Part shown: one piece after another, positions 44,985 to 53,820 of the stretch
Layout of the letters: every line of letters begins with the position of its first letter
How positions within the stretch are numbered: the first letter of the stretch is position 1
Notes under the pieces: generated by a model
Databases searched by the model: none
Seen by the model: the letters and a program-made list of their open reading frames with translations, nothing else
Told to the model about the DNA's origin: nothing
Assembly (NCBI RefSeq): GCF_000378385.1
Contig: NZ_KB899666.1
Coordinates: 62,001 to 126,000 of the forward strand
Direction: 5' to 3'
DNA from: Paenibacillus daejeonensis DSM 15491
Lineage (GTDB): Bacteria > Bacillota > Bacilli > Paenibacillales > Paenibacillaceae
Length of the DNA: 64,000 bases
Made by a program: the position numbers and the translations under genes

Positions 44985-46901
44985 TTAGTCTTCCGACGAT
45001 CTGATGAATCGCATACTGAGTATCGTGATGACCAGGATGACCGCAAACATGCTGACACCCAGCGCGGATGCGTAGCCAAGGTCGTTGAATTTGGTCGCGG
45101 CATAATACATCTGCAGCGCGGGAACGTAGGTAGAATCCATCGGTCCGCCCCCGGTGACGATCAGAATACCATTGAAATCTTGAATGATGCCGATCAGCCC
45201 CATAATGATCAAAAACTTGAATTGGCCTGCCAGCAAGGGCAAATGAATCGACCGGATGATCCTTGGCAAACCTGCGCCGTCCATACGGGCTGCTTCCGTT
45301 AGTTCATGAGGAATGGCCAGTAATCCTGCATAGAGGACGAGCAATTGCAGGATGCCCACGAAAGGAAATCCGATAAAAATCAGCGCCCACAACGCGGTAT
45401 TCGGATCTCCCAGCCAGCCGTGCGCCCAAGAGCCTAAGCCGATTAATTGCAGGAAGTGGTTGAACAACCCCATATTCGGGTCGTAAAAGTTCTGCCATAT
45501 GAGCAACCCTGCTACGCCGGGAATGACCATCGAAGCCGTAAATGCAGTGCGGAATCCGTACTGCAAGGTCTTGCTCCGCAAATGGTAGATTAATTCCGCA
45601 ACAATCAGCGGGGGAATTATCGCTTTTATAAGTCCGGTGACGATCAGGATCATCAAATTCCCGAGTCCCTTCAATACGTAAGGGTCTCGGACCATTCGCT
45701 CAAAATTGTCAAGGCCGATAAACGTGGTCTTGCCGCCGGGCTGCCACTGGTATAACGAATGGAACAATCCTGAGAAGGCCGGAAAATACATAAATATAAA
45801 GAGAAGCGCAAAGCTAGGGAGTAGTCCGGCGTATACCCATCTGGATCGCCATATTGCCTTAAACACACCAAATCGTTTCCGTTTTTTCAAATAGATCAAC
45901 CAAGCCGTCACGAGAACGCCTACCGCCAGCGCGCCCGCAATCCAATAGATTAATCTCAATTTCGCCTGACTCTTCGCATCCGCGATGACGCTCCCGACAT
46001 CAAGCGGCCGGATACTTCCATCCGCCTGGCCGGCGTAGAGAATCCTACCATCAGGTGAGAAAGCAACCGCCCGTCCGATCTGGCTGCCTTTAGACTCCCA
46101 GAGCTTGCTGCCATCTGTGTTGAATAAATAAAAGTATCCAGACAAATCCGACACAGCAAGTATTTGCTCTTGCATCGAGAAGGCGATCGAGGACACGTTG
46201 TCTCGTGTAGCCAGCGATTGGACCCTGGTACCTGTCTTGTCGAATAACTCGGCTTGCCTGGCATTTGTACCAATAGCCACCTCACCGTCATTGGTCACTG
46301 CCAGAGACTGGACTTGCCCCCCTGCGCCAAAACGACTTAGAAGCTTGCCGTCCTTATCCAGCAAATATACAAACTGATCGGCTCCCGCTGCCGCGATCCA
46401 TAAGCCATTGGCCGACACCTTCGCCATCTTCAGAATCGAGTCCACCGGGTACGAGCCCGCAGTCTCGCCCGTTGCGGCATCAACCCGTACAACTTCTTTG
46501 TTGCGCTGCATCACCACGATAATGACCGAGCCGTCCGTCGAAGCGGAAACACTCTTCACCTGTCGCTTCATATCACTGTCCCAGAGAAGCTGTCCCTCCG
46601 ATCCGTAAGCGTACAGATGTCTATCATCTGAGGCGACAAGCAGCGTTCCATCTTCGAGCAGATCAACAGCCGTAATGACATTGCCGGCGGTCGTTTCCAT
46701 CAGCCGTTGGCCCTCCTGATCGAACACAACCGCTTTGGAACCATGACTCCCCATTGCCACGCGACTTCCATCCGCTGATACGGCAATCGAGGTAATATCC
46801 TCCGCCCCTTCGCTGGACCACTGTACTTGCGCCGAAGCATTCGACGGAGCGATTCCCAGAAGGAGCAGGATTGCCAATAGAATCCATGCTGTTCTCCTCA
46901 T
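44985..46901 (-). CDS. Beta-propeller domain fused to a MalF-type ABC permease
   Basis: A 638-residue fusion. Residues 1-24 are a signal peptide. About 27-305 form a WD40/PQQ-like beta-propeller with recurring blades such as ITSIAVSADGSRVAMGSHG, VKSVSASTDGSVIIVV and GRAVAFSPDGRILYAGQADG. A membrane helix (about 318-340) leads to a complete sugar permease (about 355-635) with PSFALLFIFMYFPAFSGLF and the EAA loop LTEAARMDGAGLPRIIRSIHLPLL. The propeller would lie outside the membrane, beside the binding protein. Ordinary MalF-type permeases lack it; MalF of E. coli has a different, smaller periplasmic insertion. AGGAAGGG precedes the ATG. Confidence 0.9.
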   Translation of the reverse strand: MRRTAWILLAILLLLGIAPSNASAQVQWSSEGAEDITSIAVSADGSRVAMGSHGSKAVVFDQEGQRLMETTAGNVITAVDLLEDGTLLVASDDRHLYAYGSEGQLLWDSDMKRQVKSVSASTDGSVIIVVMQRNKEVVRVDAATGETAGSYPVDSILKMAKVSANGLWIAAAGADQFVYLLDKDGKLLSRFGAGGQVQSLAVTNDGEVAIGTNARQAELFDKTGTRVQSLATRDNVSSIAFSMQEQILAVSDLSGYFYLFNTDGSKLWESKGSQIGRAVAFSPDGRILYAGQADGSIRPLDVGSVIADAKSQAKLRLIYWIAGALAVGVLVTAWLIYLKKRKRFGVFKAIWRSRWVYAGLLPSFALLFIFMYFPAFSGLFHSLYQWQPGGKTTFIGLDNFERMVRDPYVLKGLGNLMILIVTGLIKAIIPPLIVAELIYHLRSKTLQYGFRTAFTASMVIPGVAGLLIWQNFYDPNMGLFNHFLQLIGLGSWAHGWLGDPNTALWALIFIGFPFVGILQLLVLYAGLLAIPHELTEAARMDGAGLPRIIRSIHLPLLAGQFKFLIIMGLIGIIQDFNGILIVTGGGPMDSTYVPALQMYYAATKFNDLGYASALGVSMFAVILVITILSMRFIRSSED

Positions 46902-46957
46902 ATGCCCTTCCTACCCTTCTCCAAAGCGATTGATCGACCAAAGCGCCCCACGCAAGT

Positions 46958-46995
46958 CCAATCTACACAGGCCGCCAAGGGCCTGTGTAGATTGG
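46958..46995 (-). other. Intercistronic hairpin between binding protein and permease genes
   Basis: CCAATCTACACAGGC (46958-46972) and GCCTGTGTAGATTGG (46981-46995) are perfect 15-bp complements around an 8-nt loop. No T-run follows on the minus strand. Such hairpins after binding-protein genes typically protect the upstream mRNA from 3' decay, so that the binding protein is made in excess over the permeases. Confidence 0.75.
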
Positions 46996-47000
46996 AGCCA

Positions 47001-48647
47001 TTATTTATTGCGTACCGGCGGCCGTTTTTCCGGCGTGTTTAGATCCGACAACTCCAAATTCCGCTCTTTGAGCGCGGCTTCAAAATACGTATCGATGTTC
47101 GTTTGCAGCTCCTCCAAATATTGCTCCGTCGTAATGGTACCTGCAAAAAACTTTTGCACGCTGCCTACCCAGTCTTGAACGGAAGGCTGGTAATCCCACA
47201 ATCCACGAGCCAAAATATTCGCTGCGCTGTCATATCCCTCCGTGTTGCCGATCGGGGCAAAATCCGCGAATGCGGCCGTCATCTCTTCCGGAAGCGTAAT
47301 GTCCTTCAGGGCCGGTGCCCCATCCAGGGAAGCATCGGGACTGTTCTGAATCGCTTCGACGTAAACGAGGTACCCCTCGGGGCTCGTCAGGAACATCATG
47401 AAGTCCATATTCAAGGCGTTCTGCTCCGCCGATTTGTTGACGATTCCGTAGGAGCCTACTGGAATCTGAATTGTGCGCGCCGCCCCCTTCACTTCCGGCC
47501 CTTCCATGGAAGGCATGTTAAAAAATCCGTAATCGAACGGCTCGACGCCCCCGGTAGCGCCCGTCTTCTCTTCATCAGAGAAATCCTTGGGCAGCTTCCA
47601 ATACGAACCCGGGGTAGACATCATCGTGGCAGCCTTGCCCGTCAGGAACAATTGGTACGCTTGCGTGTCCTTCACCCCGAAGAAGCCATCAGGCGTGTAG
47701 GAGAACAAGGTCTTCAGATTTTCGGAGTAGGCAGCCCATGCAGGGTTGCCCGCCACTTGAAAAGGTCCTGTTTTCTCCCGGATGGCCTTCCAGGCCCGTA
47801 GGGCATTCTTCGTCACTTTACTGTTTGCATCATTATAGGGATCGCTCGGATCATAAGACCAACTATCATCCACTTCTGGCAAATAGGTATAGTCCTGCGG
47901 CTCGGAGCGCGTAACGGTAACGAAGTCCCGCAGGTACTGGTCGGCGTAGATCCGGGCCAGCCAACCGGCCGTACTGCTCCACATCGAGTTCGCGTCTCCC
48001 GCCAGTCCGAGAGGAATATATCCGGCGGCCTTAATCTTGTCAAAGGCTGCAATCAATTCATTGAAGGTTTTCGGCGTCTCGGTCACACCTGCTTTTTCGA
48101 AAATCTCCTTGTTGTATACCCAGACAATCTGGACGGATTCAAAGTTCAGGTTCCACAGATGATCCTCCGCTCCAACACCTTCGAGATTAATACCCATGGC
48201 ATCCAGATCAAATGATTCCTTCCACGCTTTGCCGGTGTAGGGATTTTCATTTTCGAAATAAGGATAAAAATCCACGAATTTCTGGTCATTGGCCAGGTTC
48301 AGAACCTCGTTGTTTGTAATGAGATCGACATCGGGCGTGCCCGCAGCAAATTGGGCCGTCAACCACTCTTTAAAGCCTTCCTGAGGCTTATGGTCAACTG
48401 TAACCTTAACGCCGGGGTTATGGGCCATGTAAGCTTGCGCAACAGCGTTCCACACCACGGATGAAGCATTGGGCAGCGAGATTTTAATTTCGCCTTCCAG
48501 ACTGGACGCAGATGAATCATTTGTCGAGCCATCGGGCACAGGATCTTGCGGAGTCGTTTCCGGTGTGACGTTGTTACTACAGGCGGATAATAGTGCCGAT
48601 ACAACCAGCATAGTGATCAGCAGGATCATAAAGTTTTTCTTCCGCAT
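47001..48647 (-). CDS. Sugar ABC transporter substrate-binding lipoprotein
   Basis: A 548-residue family 1 extracellular binding protein. The signal peptide ends in the lipobox ALLSACSN, so the Cys is lipid-anchored. An acidic Ser/Thr/Pro linker follows, then the two-lobe fold with KISLPNASSVVWNAVAQAYM, VKVTVDHKPQEGFKEWLTAQ and GTPDVDLITNNEVLNL. It is somewhat longer than the usual 420-450 residues. It is the first gene of the transporter/GH78 operon and lies behind a promoter with two GTATAC operators and a possible cre site. The ligand is probably a rhamnose-containing oligosaccharide, judged from its neighbours only. Confidence 0.93.
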   Translation of the reverse strand: MRKKNFMILLITMLVVSALLSACSNNVTPETTPQDPVPDGSTNDSSASSLEGEIKISLPNASSVVWNAVAQAYMAHNPGVKVTVDHKPQEGFKEWLTAQFAAGTPDVDLITNNEVLNLANDQKFVDFYPYFENENPYTGKAWKESFDLDAMGINLEGVGAEDHLWNLNFESVQIVWVYNKEIFEKAGVTETPKTFNELIAAFDKIKAAGYIPLGLAGDANSMWSSTAGWLARIYADQYLRDFVTVTRSEPQDYTYLPEVDDSWSYDPSDPYNDANSKVTKNALRAWKAIREKTGPFQVAGNPAWAAYSENLKTLFSYTPDGFFGVKDTQAYQLFLTGKAATMMSTPGSYWKLPKDFSDEEKTGATGGVEPFDYGFFNMPSMEGPEVKGAARTIQIPVGSYGIVNKSAEQNALNMDFMMFLTSPEGYLVYVEAIQNSPDASLDGAPALKDITLPEEMTAAFADFAPIGNTEGYDSAANILARGLWDYQPSVQDWVGSVQKFFAGTITTEQYLEELQTNIDTYFEAALKERNLELSDLNTPEKRPPVRNK

Positions 48648-48679
48648 GTCGTTCTCCCCTTATCATTTTTAAAATGTGG

Positions 48680-48692
48680 ATAAAGCGCTTAC
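48680..48692 (-). promoter_or_regulatory. Candidate CcpA (cre) site
   Basis: TAAAGCGCTTA at 48681-48691 is an 11-bp perfect palindrome that fits the core of the cre consensus (AAGCGCTT). It lies between the operon's -10 and the binding protein's start codon, where CcpA would block elongation when glucose is present. Confidence 0.5.
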
Positions 48693-48748
48693 TGATGATT
48701 CATACCTTTGTCGTCTCTGGGATTGCAAAGTATCCTTCATTTTATTTT

Positions 48749-48795
48749 GTATACTTTACATTTAAAAGTATACTCTACCGATCCATCCGTTGCAA
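48749..48795 (-). promoter_or_regulatory. Transporter operon promoter with two GTATAC operators
   Basis: On the minus strand TTGCAA (48795-48790) and TATACT (48772-48767) are 17 bp apart. AAAAGTATACTCTA covers the -10 (GTATAC at 48768-48773). A second box, TTTGTATACTTTA (GTATAC at 48749-48754), lies just downstream. The same box overlaps the -10 of the GntR-type regulator gene and is found at the second GH78 promoter. Confidence 0.7.
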
Positions 48796-48822
48796 CATCT
48801 TTTTTAATGTGCCGTCACACAC

Positions 48823-48852
48823 AAAAAAGGCTGTCCGCTCTCACGACAGCCT
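48823..48852 (-). terminator. Terminator of the GntR/LacI-type regulator gene
   Basis: On the minus strand AGGCTGTC pairs perfectly with GACAGCCT across a 9-nt loop and is followed by TTTTTG. It lies about 54 bp past the stop at 48906. Confidence 0.88.
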
Positions 48853-48905
48853 CTGCCCGCTCTTCTCGGCCTATTCACATCCCTGCTCAGCCTTCGCTTG
48901 AGCGC

Positions 48906-50018
48906 TTAGGAGGGGGCCGGCCCGGTGCTGCCCCGGGGAATCAGCGTAGGCACGATCTCGTCTTTTACGGGTTGCTGCGCCTCCTCTGCGAACTCGAATA
49001 ATAGCATTTCCGCAGCGCGCTCTCCCAGCTTTCTCGTATTCTGGTTCACTGTAGACAGGGACGGATAGGCAATAGCACTGATGTTCAAGTCGTCATATCC
49101 CATAATACTGATGTCCCCTGGGACTTGCATCCCCGCCTTTCTGGCGGCATTCATGGCCCCAATCGCCTTATAATCGCTGGTTGCGAAGATGGCGGTGGGC
49201 GGACGCTCCAGCTCGATCAGCCGTTTGAAGCCCTCCGCTCCCAGCTCCATAGATTCCTGCTCCTCGTCCATGAAGACGACAAGCTCTGGTTCAAAAGGAA
49301 TCTGATGCTGCGATAGAGCGAGCCGGTACCCTTGCAGGCGGAGCGAGAATTCCTGGTTAAGCTCCAATATGGACTTTCCAGTAAGAATCATGCCGATCCG
49401 GCGATGTCCCAGCGATATCAAGTGCTGGGTCGCCAGATATCCGCCGGTGAGATTATCTACAATGACATATGGAATCCCCAGGTGAGGGTAATAGAAATGG
49501 ACCGTTACGATTCTCCGGTTCTCCTGTCGCCAGGCCGCAAGCCGCTCCATATCGAACGAATCGACAGCTGTGGTAGTCAATAGTACAATACCCGCCTGCG
49601 GATCTTCCGGCAGCTGATAGTCATCGCCTATATCCCAGAGGTGGAAATTCACGCCATTTTCCTCACACACCTCTTGGATGCCCTCGAACATTTCGCTGAA
49701 GAAGGGATGGCTGAACCGAGTCAAATCATGATTTAAGTGTGCAAAGAACAATGTTCGAATCGGCCGTGAGTCCGCATCTGCCGACTTCTCTTGGATAAAG
49801 CTTCCCTTCCCGCGAATCCGGTAGACATACCCTTCCTGCACAAGATCGGAGAGCGCACGGCGGGACGTAATTTCGCTGGTATTGTACTCCTTGGCCAGGT
49901 CGATCTGGGTCGGCAGTGGATCATGAGCGCGCAGCTCCCCGGTTTCAATCTTGCGTTTAATGTCGTTCATAATATATTGGTACATCGGTGTTTTATCCGA
50001 TTTTTCCGATTCCATCAT
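48906..50018 (-). CDS. GntR-type helix-turn-helix with LacI-type sugar-binding domain
   Basis: A 370-residue regulator built like AraR. The N-terminal GntR winged helix (about 10-78) has PLPTQIDLAKEYNTSEITSRRALSDL and the wing GYVYRIRGKGSFI. A LacI/periplasmic-binding-like sensor follows, with VDNLTGGYLATQHLISLGHRRIGMI, PTAIFATSDYKAIGAMNAARK and ISIMGYDDLNISAIAYPSLSTV. AGGAGG is 5 bp before the first ATG. The gene lies between the operons it probably represses, and its own promoter carries the GTATAC box, so it is likely self-regulated. The inducer is presumably the imported sugar. Confidence 0.92.
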   Translation of the reverse strand: MMESEKSDKTPMYQYIMNDIKRKIETGELRAHDPLPTQIDLAKEYNTSEITSRRALSDLVQEGYVYRIRGKGSFIQEKSADADSRPIRTLFFAHLNHDLTRFSHPFFSEMFEGIQEVCEENGVNFHLWDIGDDYQLPEDPQAGIVLLTTTAVDSFDMERLAAWRQENRRIVTVHFYYPHLGIPYVIVDNLTGGYLATQHLISLGHRRIGMILTGKSILELNQEFSLRLQGYRLALSQHQIPFEPELVVFMDEEQESMELGAEGFKRLIELERPPTAIFATSDYKAIGAMNAARKAGMQVPGDISIMGYDDLNISAIAYPSLSTVNQNTRKLGERAAEMLLFEFAEEAQQPVKDEIVPTLIPRGSTGPAPS

Positions 50019-50040
50019 CCATCCCTCCTATGAATGGAAT

Positions 50041-50070
50041 AAGTATACTTTAGAGGTTAGCTTTTCGCAA
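50041..50070 (-). promoter_or_regulatory. Promoter of the GntR/LacI-type gene with GTATAC operator
   Basis: On the minus strand TTGCGA (50070-50065) and TATACT (50047-50042) are 17 bp apart. The palindrome AAGTATACTT (50041-50050) covers the -10 in the same register as at the transporter promoter. This suits negative self-control. Confidence 0.7.
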
Positions 50071-50139
50071 CAGCAATAGACGGAAGGAGCATCGCTCGCT
50101 CTCCCTTCCACCTGCTGGATTCCGGTTCCCTCTACTGTC

Positions 50140-52536
50140 CTATGCGATGGAGATGTCCTCGCCTGCCCGGGTTGACCGAGCCTGATCCGGGAAGCGCATC
50201 ACGCCGCTAAGCGAGATGATGCCGTCGGCTTCCGTCTGCTGCATCTGCTCCATATCAACCTCAACGGTGGCGAAAGCAGCGGGCACCGCGGCCTGTATAA
50301 TCAGGCTCCCGTCCTCTTGCCTGTGCCATTCAATCCGCAGATCCCCATGCTTGGTCGGTATGACGCCTTCCGCCCAATCGATGCCCGGTGCAGGCGTTGG
50401 CCGGATCGCTACCTTGCCCGTCCCCGCTTCTGAGAGATCTGCGCCCAGGATCTCCCGGCTCAGCAGATACGTCGGAGACGCCCCCCAGCCGTGGGACAGG
50501 CTGACCGGGATGGAATCTTGCAGATAGGTTGGGGTGTGCCCCATGTATGGACTAGGGGTTGTGGGGAAGGGAAGCGCCAGATCGAACGTCTCCCACCAGG
50601 TTGTGGCGCCTCTCTCCAGCATGGCTCCCCAATAGCTCCTTATCAACCGCGTCGCTTCTTCGGCGAAGGCGTAGCGAAATAACGTTTCGAGCACGATATG
50701 GTAGAAGAACGCTCCGCGTATGGGCGGCAGGTGCCCGCCCGCGTACTGATCCTGCACGAAGGCGATGACTTCCCCCTCCTCCATAATCCCCGACCAGGCC
50801 GCGGCGAAGTTGGTTTGCGCGGTCACGCTGGAGGACAACCCCTCGTCTGTCAGACAATCGGCGTAGACAGAGGTGCCGGGCACGCGCAGCTGCGTCCGGA
50901 TTTCCATACGCAGCCGTTCCGCCCGGCGGAGAAACGCACGCCCTAGCTCGGGTTCCTGCATCGTATCGGCCATTCGGGCGATGGTCTGCAAAAACTTGTA
51001 ATAGTAGCAGGAGATTGCCGTCACGCGATCGCGTCTTTCGATGTCATCTGACCAATCGATAAAGCACCACCAGCCTTGGCGATCCGCCTTAGCAAACAAA
51101 CCCGACTCGTCCTCCTGCTGTTCGAACCACGCAGCCAGGCGGACAGCATGCGGCCATATTTCCTGTAGGAACAAGTCATCGCCGGAATAGGCGTAATACT
51201 CCCAGGCGCCCAGCAGCCAAAAAGCACAGAAATCCGGCAGCAAAAACTGATTGCGATGCGGCCCGGTGCCAGGAATGGAGCCGTCTTTATTTTGAATTCT
51301 CGCCGCTTGCAGCAGCGATTTCCGGACAATATCCGGGTTACGATACGTTTGGTACACCACTTTGGCCATCACAACCGCGTCGGCCACCCACAAAGCGGCT
51401 TCGCGATGCGGACAATCTTCAAAATGGTGCTGGCTGTTGACCACCGTCGTATAACGCCCCGTTTCCCAGATGCGGTTTAACAAGTCGTCGCTGCAGCGAA
51501 AGGCCGGTTCTCCTTCGAACGGATAGTGAACAAAACGGACGTCCAGACGATGAACCTGAACCGCGGCGGGGGTCGCCATCGCCGCGATTTTCAAATAGCG
51601 GAATGCCCGGCGGCCCATCGGAGTCAAGCGGTTAAGCCCCTTCTTCAAAAGAAAGGTATCGGTCAGCAGCAGCTCCAGTGACTCGCCATAGAACAATTGT
51701 ACAACTCCGCCTTCTTCCGCTTGAAGCTCCAGCTCCGGGAAGCCAACGATCTCCGAGCCAAAGTCATACGTAAGCTGCGGAAGGGAGCCGGGAGTCGAGG
51801 CATCCAGGACAACCACCTGCGCTTCCTTGTGGCCAAGCAACAAGGCCTCAGGCGTCTCCACCCTGCCCAAGTAAGATTCAGCCGCCACTACCGCCACCGG
51901 TTGTACCAACGTCTCCTGCAGCAGCGGAATCTCGCGAGGCAGCAAGCGCGGCCATGGCGCATCTGTCTGCTCCGTACGGGCGACGACGACGGCAGCCGGC
52001 CAAGCGGAGTCGTCGTAGGCTGCCAGCTCCCAGCCATCCTCCGCCTGGAGATCGATGATCTCGCGATAGCCACCCCACAGATGCAGCCGGCTTGCGTTCG
52101 GCTTCCAGCGGGGAGACCGTCGGCAGGGCCAGTCCGCGCCACTTGCAATCGAGCGTACCGGCACCTCAGCGTCAGATGCATCGAACAGATCGATCTGGCA
52201 GATCACCCCGCCCGGTCCTTGAAGCTGCTGCGTCACAATCTCTTCCTGTCCGAAATTATGAGCAATGATCGCCACAGCATTCGGCCCGTTATGCAGACAA
52301 GCCCCAATATCATAAGTATCGAATGACATCCACGACAGATCGGCGGGTGCCGGCCCCCTTCCCAGTTCATGGCCATTTATATATAACCTGTACGTTTGAT
52401 TGGCCGATATCCGCAGGACGGCGCGAGACGGCAGCGATGCCAGGTCGAACCGTTTGCGAGTTTCCACGTAGACGTTATTTTCCTCCAATCCTTCGCTTGC
52501 CCATATCCATGCTGCTTGCCATTGTGCTCTATCCAT
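50140..52536 (-). CDS. GH78 alpha-L-rhamnosidase
   Basis: About 798 residues. The N-terminal part has the rhamnosidase N domain (RLYINGHELGRGPAPADLSWM), followed by a beta-sandwich. The (alpha/alpha)6 barrel carries FEDCPHREAALWVADAVVMA, matching the GH78 acid motif DCPxRE, then GATTWWETFDLALPF with the second acidic residue and SLSHGWGASPTYLL. A C-terminal beta domain ends the chain. No signal peptide is present, so it is probably cytoplasmic. The start is ATG 52536, 9 bp after GGAGG. It has its own promoter with two GTATAC boxes and so belongs to the same regulon as the transporter. Confidence 0.92.
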   Translation of the reverse strand: MDRAQWQAAWIWASEGLEENNVYVETRKRFDLASLPSRAVLRISANQTYRLYINGHELGRGPAPADLSWMSFDTYDIGACLHNGPNAVAIIAHNFGQEEIVTQQLQGPGGVICQIDLFDASDAEVPVRSIASGADWPCRRSPRWKPNASRLHLWGGYREIIDLQAEDGWELAAYDDSAWPAAVVVARTEQTDAPWPRLLPREIPLLQETLVQPVAVVAAESYLGRVETPEALLLGHKEAQVVVLDASTPGSLPQLTYDFGSEIVGFPELELQAEEGGVVQLFYGESLELLLTDTFLLKKGLNRLTPMGRRAFRYLKIAAMATPAAVQVHRLDVRFVHYPFEGEPAFRCSDDLLNRIWETGRYTTVVNSQHHFEDCPHREAALWVADAVVMAKVVYQTYRNPDIVRKSLLQAARIQNKDGSIPGTGPHRNQFLLPDFCAFWLLGAWEYYAYSGDDLFLQEIWPHAVRLAAWFEQQEDESGLFAKADRQGWWCFIDWSDDIERRDRVTAISCYYYKFLQTIARMADTMQEPELGRAFLRRAERLRMEIRTQLRVPGTSVYADCLTDEGLSSSVTAQTNFAAAWSGIMEEGEVIAFVQDQYAGGHLPPIRGAFFYHIVLETLFRYAFAEEATRLIRSYWGAMLERGATTWWETFDLALPFPTTPSPYMGHTPTYLQDSIPVSLSHGWGASPTYLLSREILGADLSEAGTGKVAIRPTPAPGIDWAEGVIPTKHGDLRIEWHRQEDGSLIIQAAVPAAFATVEVDMEQMQQTEADGIISLSGVMRFPDQARSTRAGEDISIA

Positions 52537-52572
52537 AAATGACACCCTCCCACTGAGTGGATCAAAGAATAT

Positions 52573-52622
52573 AAAAGTATACTTACTAAAATCATAATAT
52601 ACTTTTATCTATTGATCCGCAA
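52573..52622 (-). promoter_or_regulatory. GH78 promoter with two GTATAC/ATATAC operators
   Basis: On the minus strand TTGCGG (52622-52617) and TATTAT (52599-52594) are 17 bp apart. AAAAGTATACTTAC (GTATAC at 52577-52582) lies just downstream and a looser ATATAC box (52597-52602) overlaps the -10. The boxes match those at 48749, 48768 and 50043. Confidence 0.65.
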
Positions 52623-52652
52623 CAACTATAAGTTAGGGTGCCAATTTTCGAC

Positions 52653-52696
52653 AAAAAAAGCGGTGAGGCAGATAAACCGCACCTGCCTCACCGCTT
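52653..52696 (-). terminator. Terminator after the esterase gene
   Basis: A perfect 13-bp stem (52658-52670 with 52684-52696) closes a 13-nt loop. On the minus strand it is followed by TTTTTTTG. It ends the unit of binding protein, glycosidase and esterase, and insulates the GH78 promoter. Confidence 0.9.
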
Positions 52697-52699
52697 CTC

Positions 52700-53776
52700 T
52701 CATTCACTCAGCCATCGATTTGCAAAGTCGTACGATTGCTCACCGTTCCATACATGTCCGCCTGCAAAAACATGATGGACGAAACGATCTCCCGCCCCTG
52801 TCAATCGGTAAGCTCGAGCAGTAATCTCCACCTGCTCTGTCACGTTATCGACTCCCCGCTCGCCGTTCAGCGGATCCTGATCCCCCGTTTCGATCAGCAG
52901 GGCCCGCGGAGCGATCAGGGCAGCGACATCGCCCATATCTACATGCTCCCACAGCCCGGGGACGTAGTTGCAGGAGCAGTTGTACAACTTCAACAAGGCG
53001 TCTTTGTATCCGTAAAAGTAGCCGCTGACGATGGCGCAGCTCACCCGCTCATCAAGCGCCGCCAGCCACAGCGTCTGTAATCCCCCGCCTGACAACCCGC
53101 AGCAGCCGATATGGTCCTGACTGATGTCCTGCCGGGTCCCGATATAGTCGATAAGCCGCTGCAGATCCCATGTCCACATCCCAGTAAGCGATAATCCCAT
53201 GCTGATCGCCATGACATTCAGGTGGTTGCAAGTACTGGACATAAACACGTGTTCCTCGTCGCCTTGCCCCGAGGATTCTCGACGTTCCCCGAATCCTCGG
53301 GCATCCGGGCAGAGCACGATATAGCCCCTTCGGACAAAGGACACGCCATAGTCGGTATGCTCGGCTTCGATTCGTTCCGCAAGCGCGGGGATATCCGTGC
53401 GGCCTGCAGGAGAAAGCTTACCCGCCGTGCCGTGACCGTGCGCAGCGATCATGCAAGGACGGCGCTCTCCTGGCTGCAGATCGTCCGGAAGGAGTAGGTA
53501 GAATGGCATCCACACGTCCGGTTCGGTCTGGATTAGCCATTTCTCGCGGCGATATCCATCCTCCTGGACGGTTTCCAGACGTTCAGGGAGCAAGTCGCAC
53601 ATCTCCATCCGGGCGATGCCGATCAAGTCGCTCAGGGCAGCCTTCACCTTCGTCTTCCAGGCCTCGTACTCCTCCACATCCGACGCCTCGAATTTTAGCT
53701 TCCTTGCCTCCCTGTCGAACCTGCCGACCAGGCTTTTCATGGCTGTATAGTAGGTCTTCGTAGGCACCGTTCGCAT
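52700..53776 (-). CDS. Alpha/beta-hydrolase, acetyl-xylan-esterase-like
   Basis: A 358-residue serine esterase. The nucleophile is in HIGCCGLSGGGLQTLW, the acid in LLIETGDQDPLNG and the His in HHVFAGGHVWNGEQ. The oxyanion segment is MIAAHGHGTAGK. This pattern matches the larger alpha/beta hydrolases found with plant cell-wall degradation genes (PF12715-like). No signal peptide is seen, so it probably deacylates imported sugars. It lies 44 bp after the glycosidase gene on the same strand and ends before a strong terminator. The acyl group removed is unknown. Confidence 0.85.
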   Translation of the reverse strand: MRTVPTKTYYTAMKSLVGRFDREARKLKFEASDVEEYEAWKTKVKAALSDLIGIARMEMCDLLPERLETVQEDGYRREKWLIQTEPDVWMPFYLLLPDDLQPGERRPCMIAAHGHGTAGKLSPAGRTDIPALAERIEAEHTDYGVSFVRRGYIVLCPDARGFGERRESSGQGDEEHVFMSSTCNHLNVMAISMGLSLTGMWTWDLQRLIDYIGTRQDISQDHIGCCGLSGGGLQTLWLAALDERVSCAIVSGYFYGYKDALLKLYNCSCNYVPGLWEHVDMGDVAALIAPRALLIETGDQDPLNGERGVDNVTEQVEITARAYRLTGAGDRFVHHVFAGGHVWNGEQSYDFANRWLSE

Positions 53777-53820
53777 GTAACTACCTCCAGGTCACTTGAT
53801 TCAAGTCAATAATTCACGCA

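Noticed and set aside
46958-46995. Rho-independent terminator between the binding protein and permease genes
   Set aside because: The stem is strong, but no T-run follows on the transcribed strand and the downstream genes have no promoter of their own that I can see.
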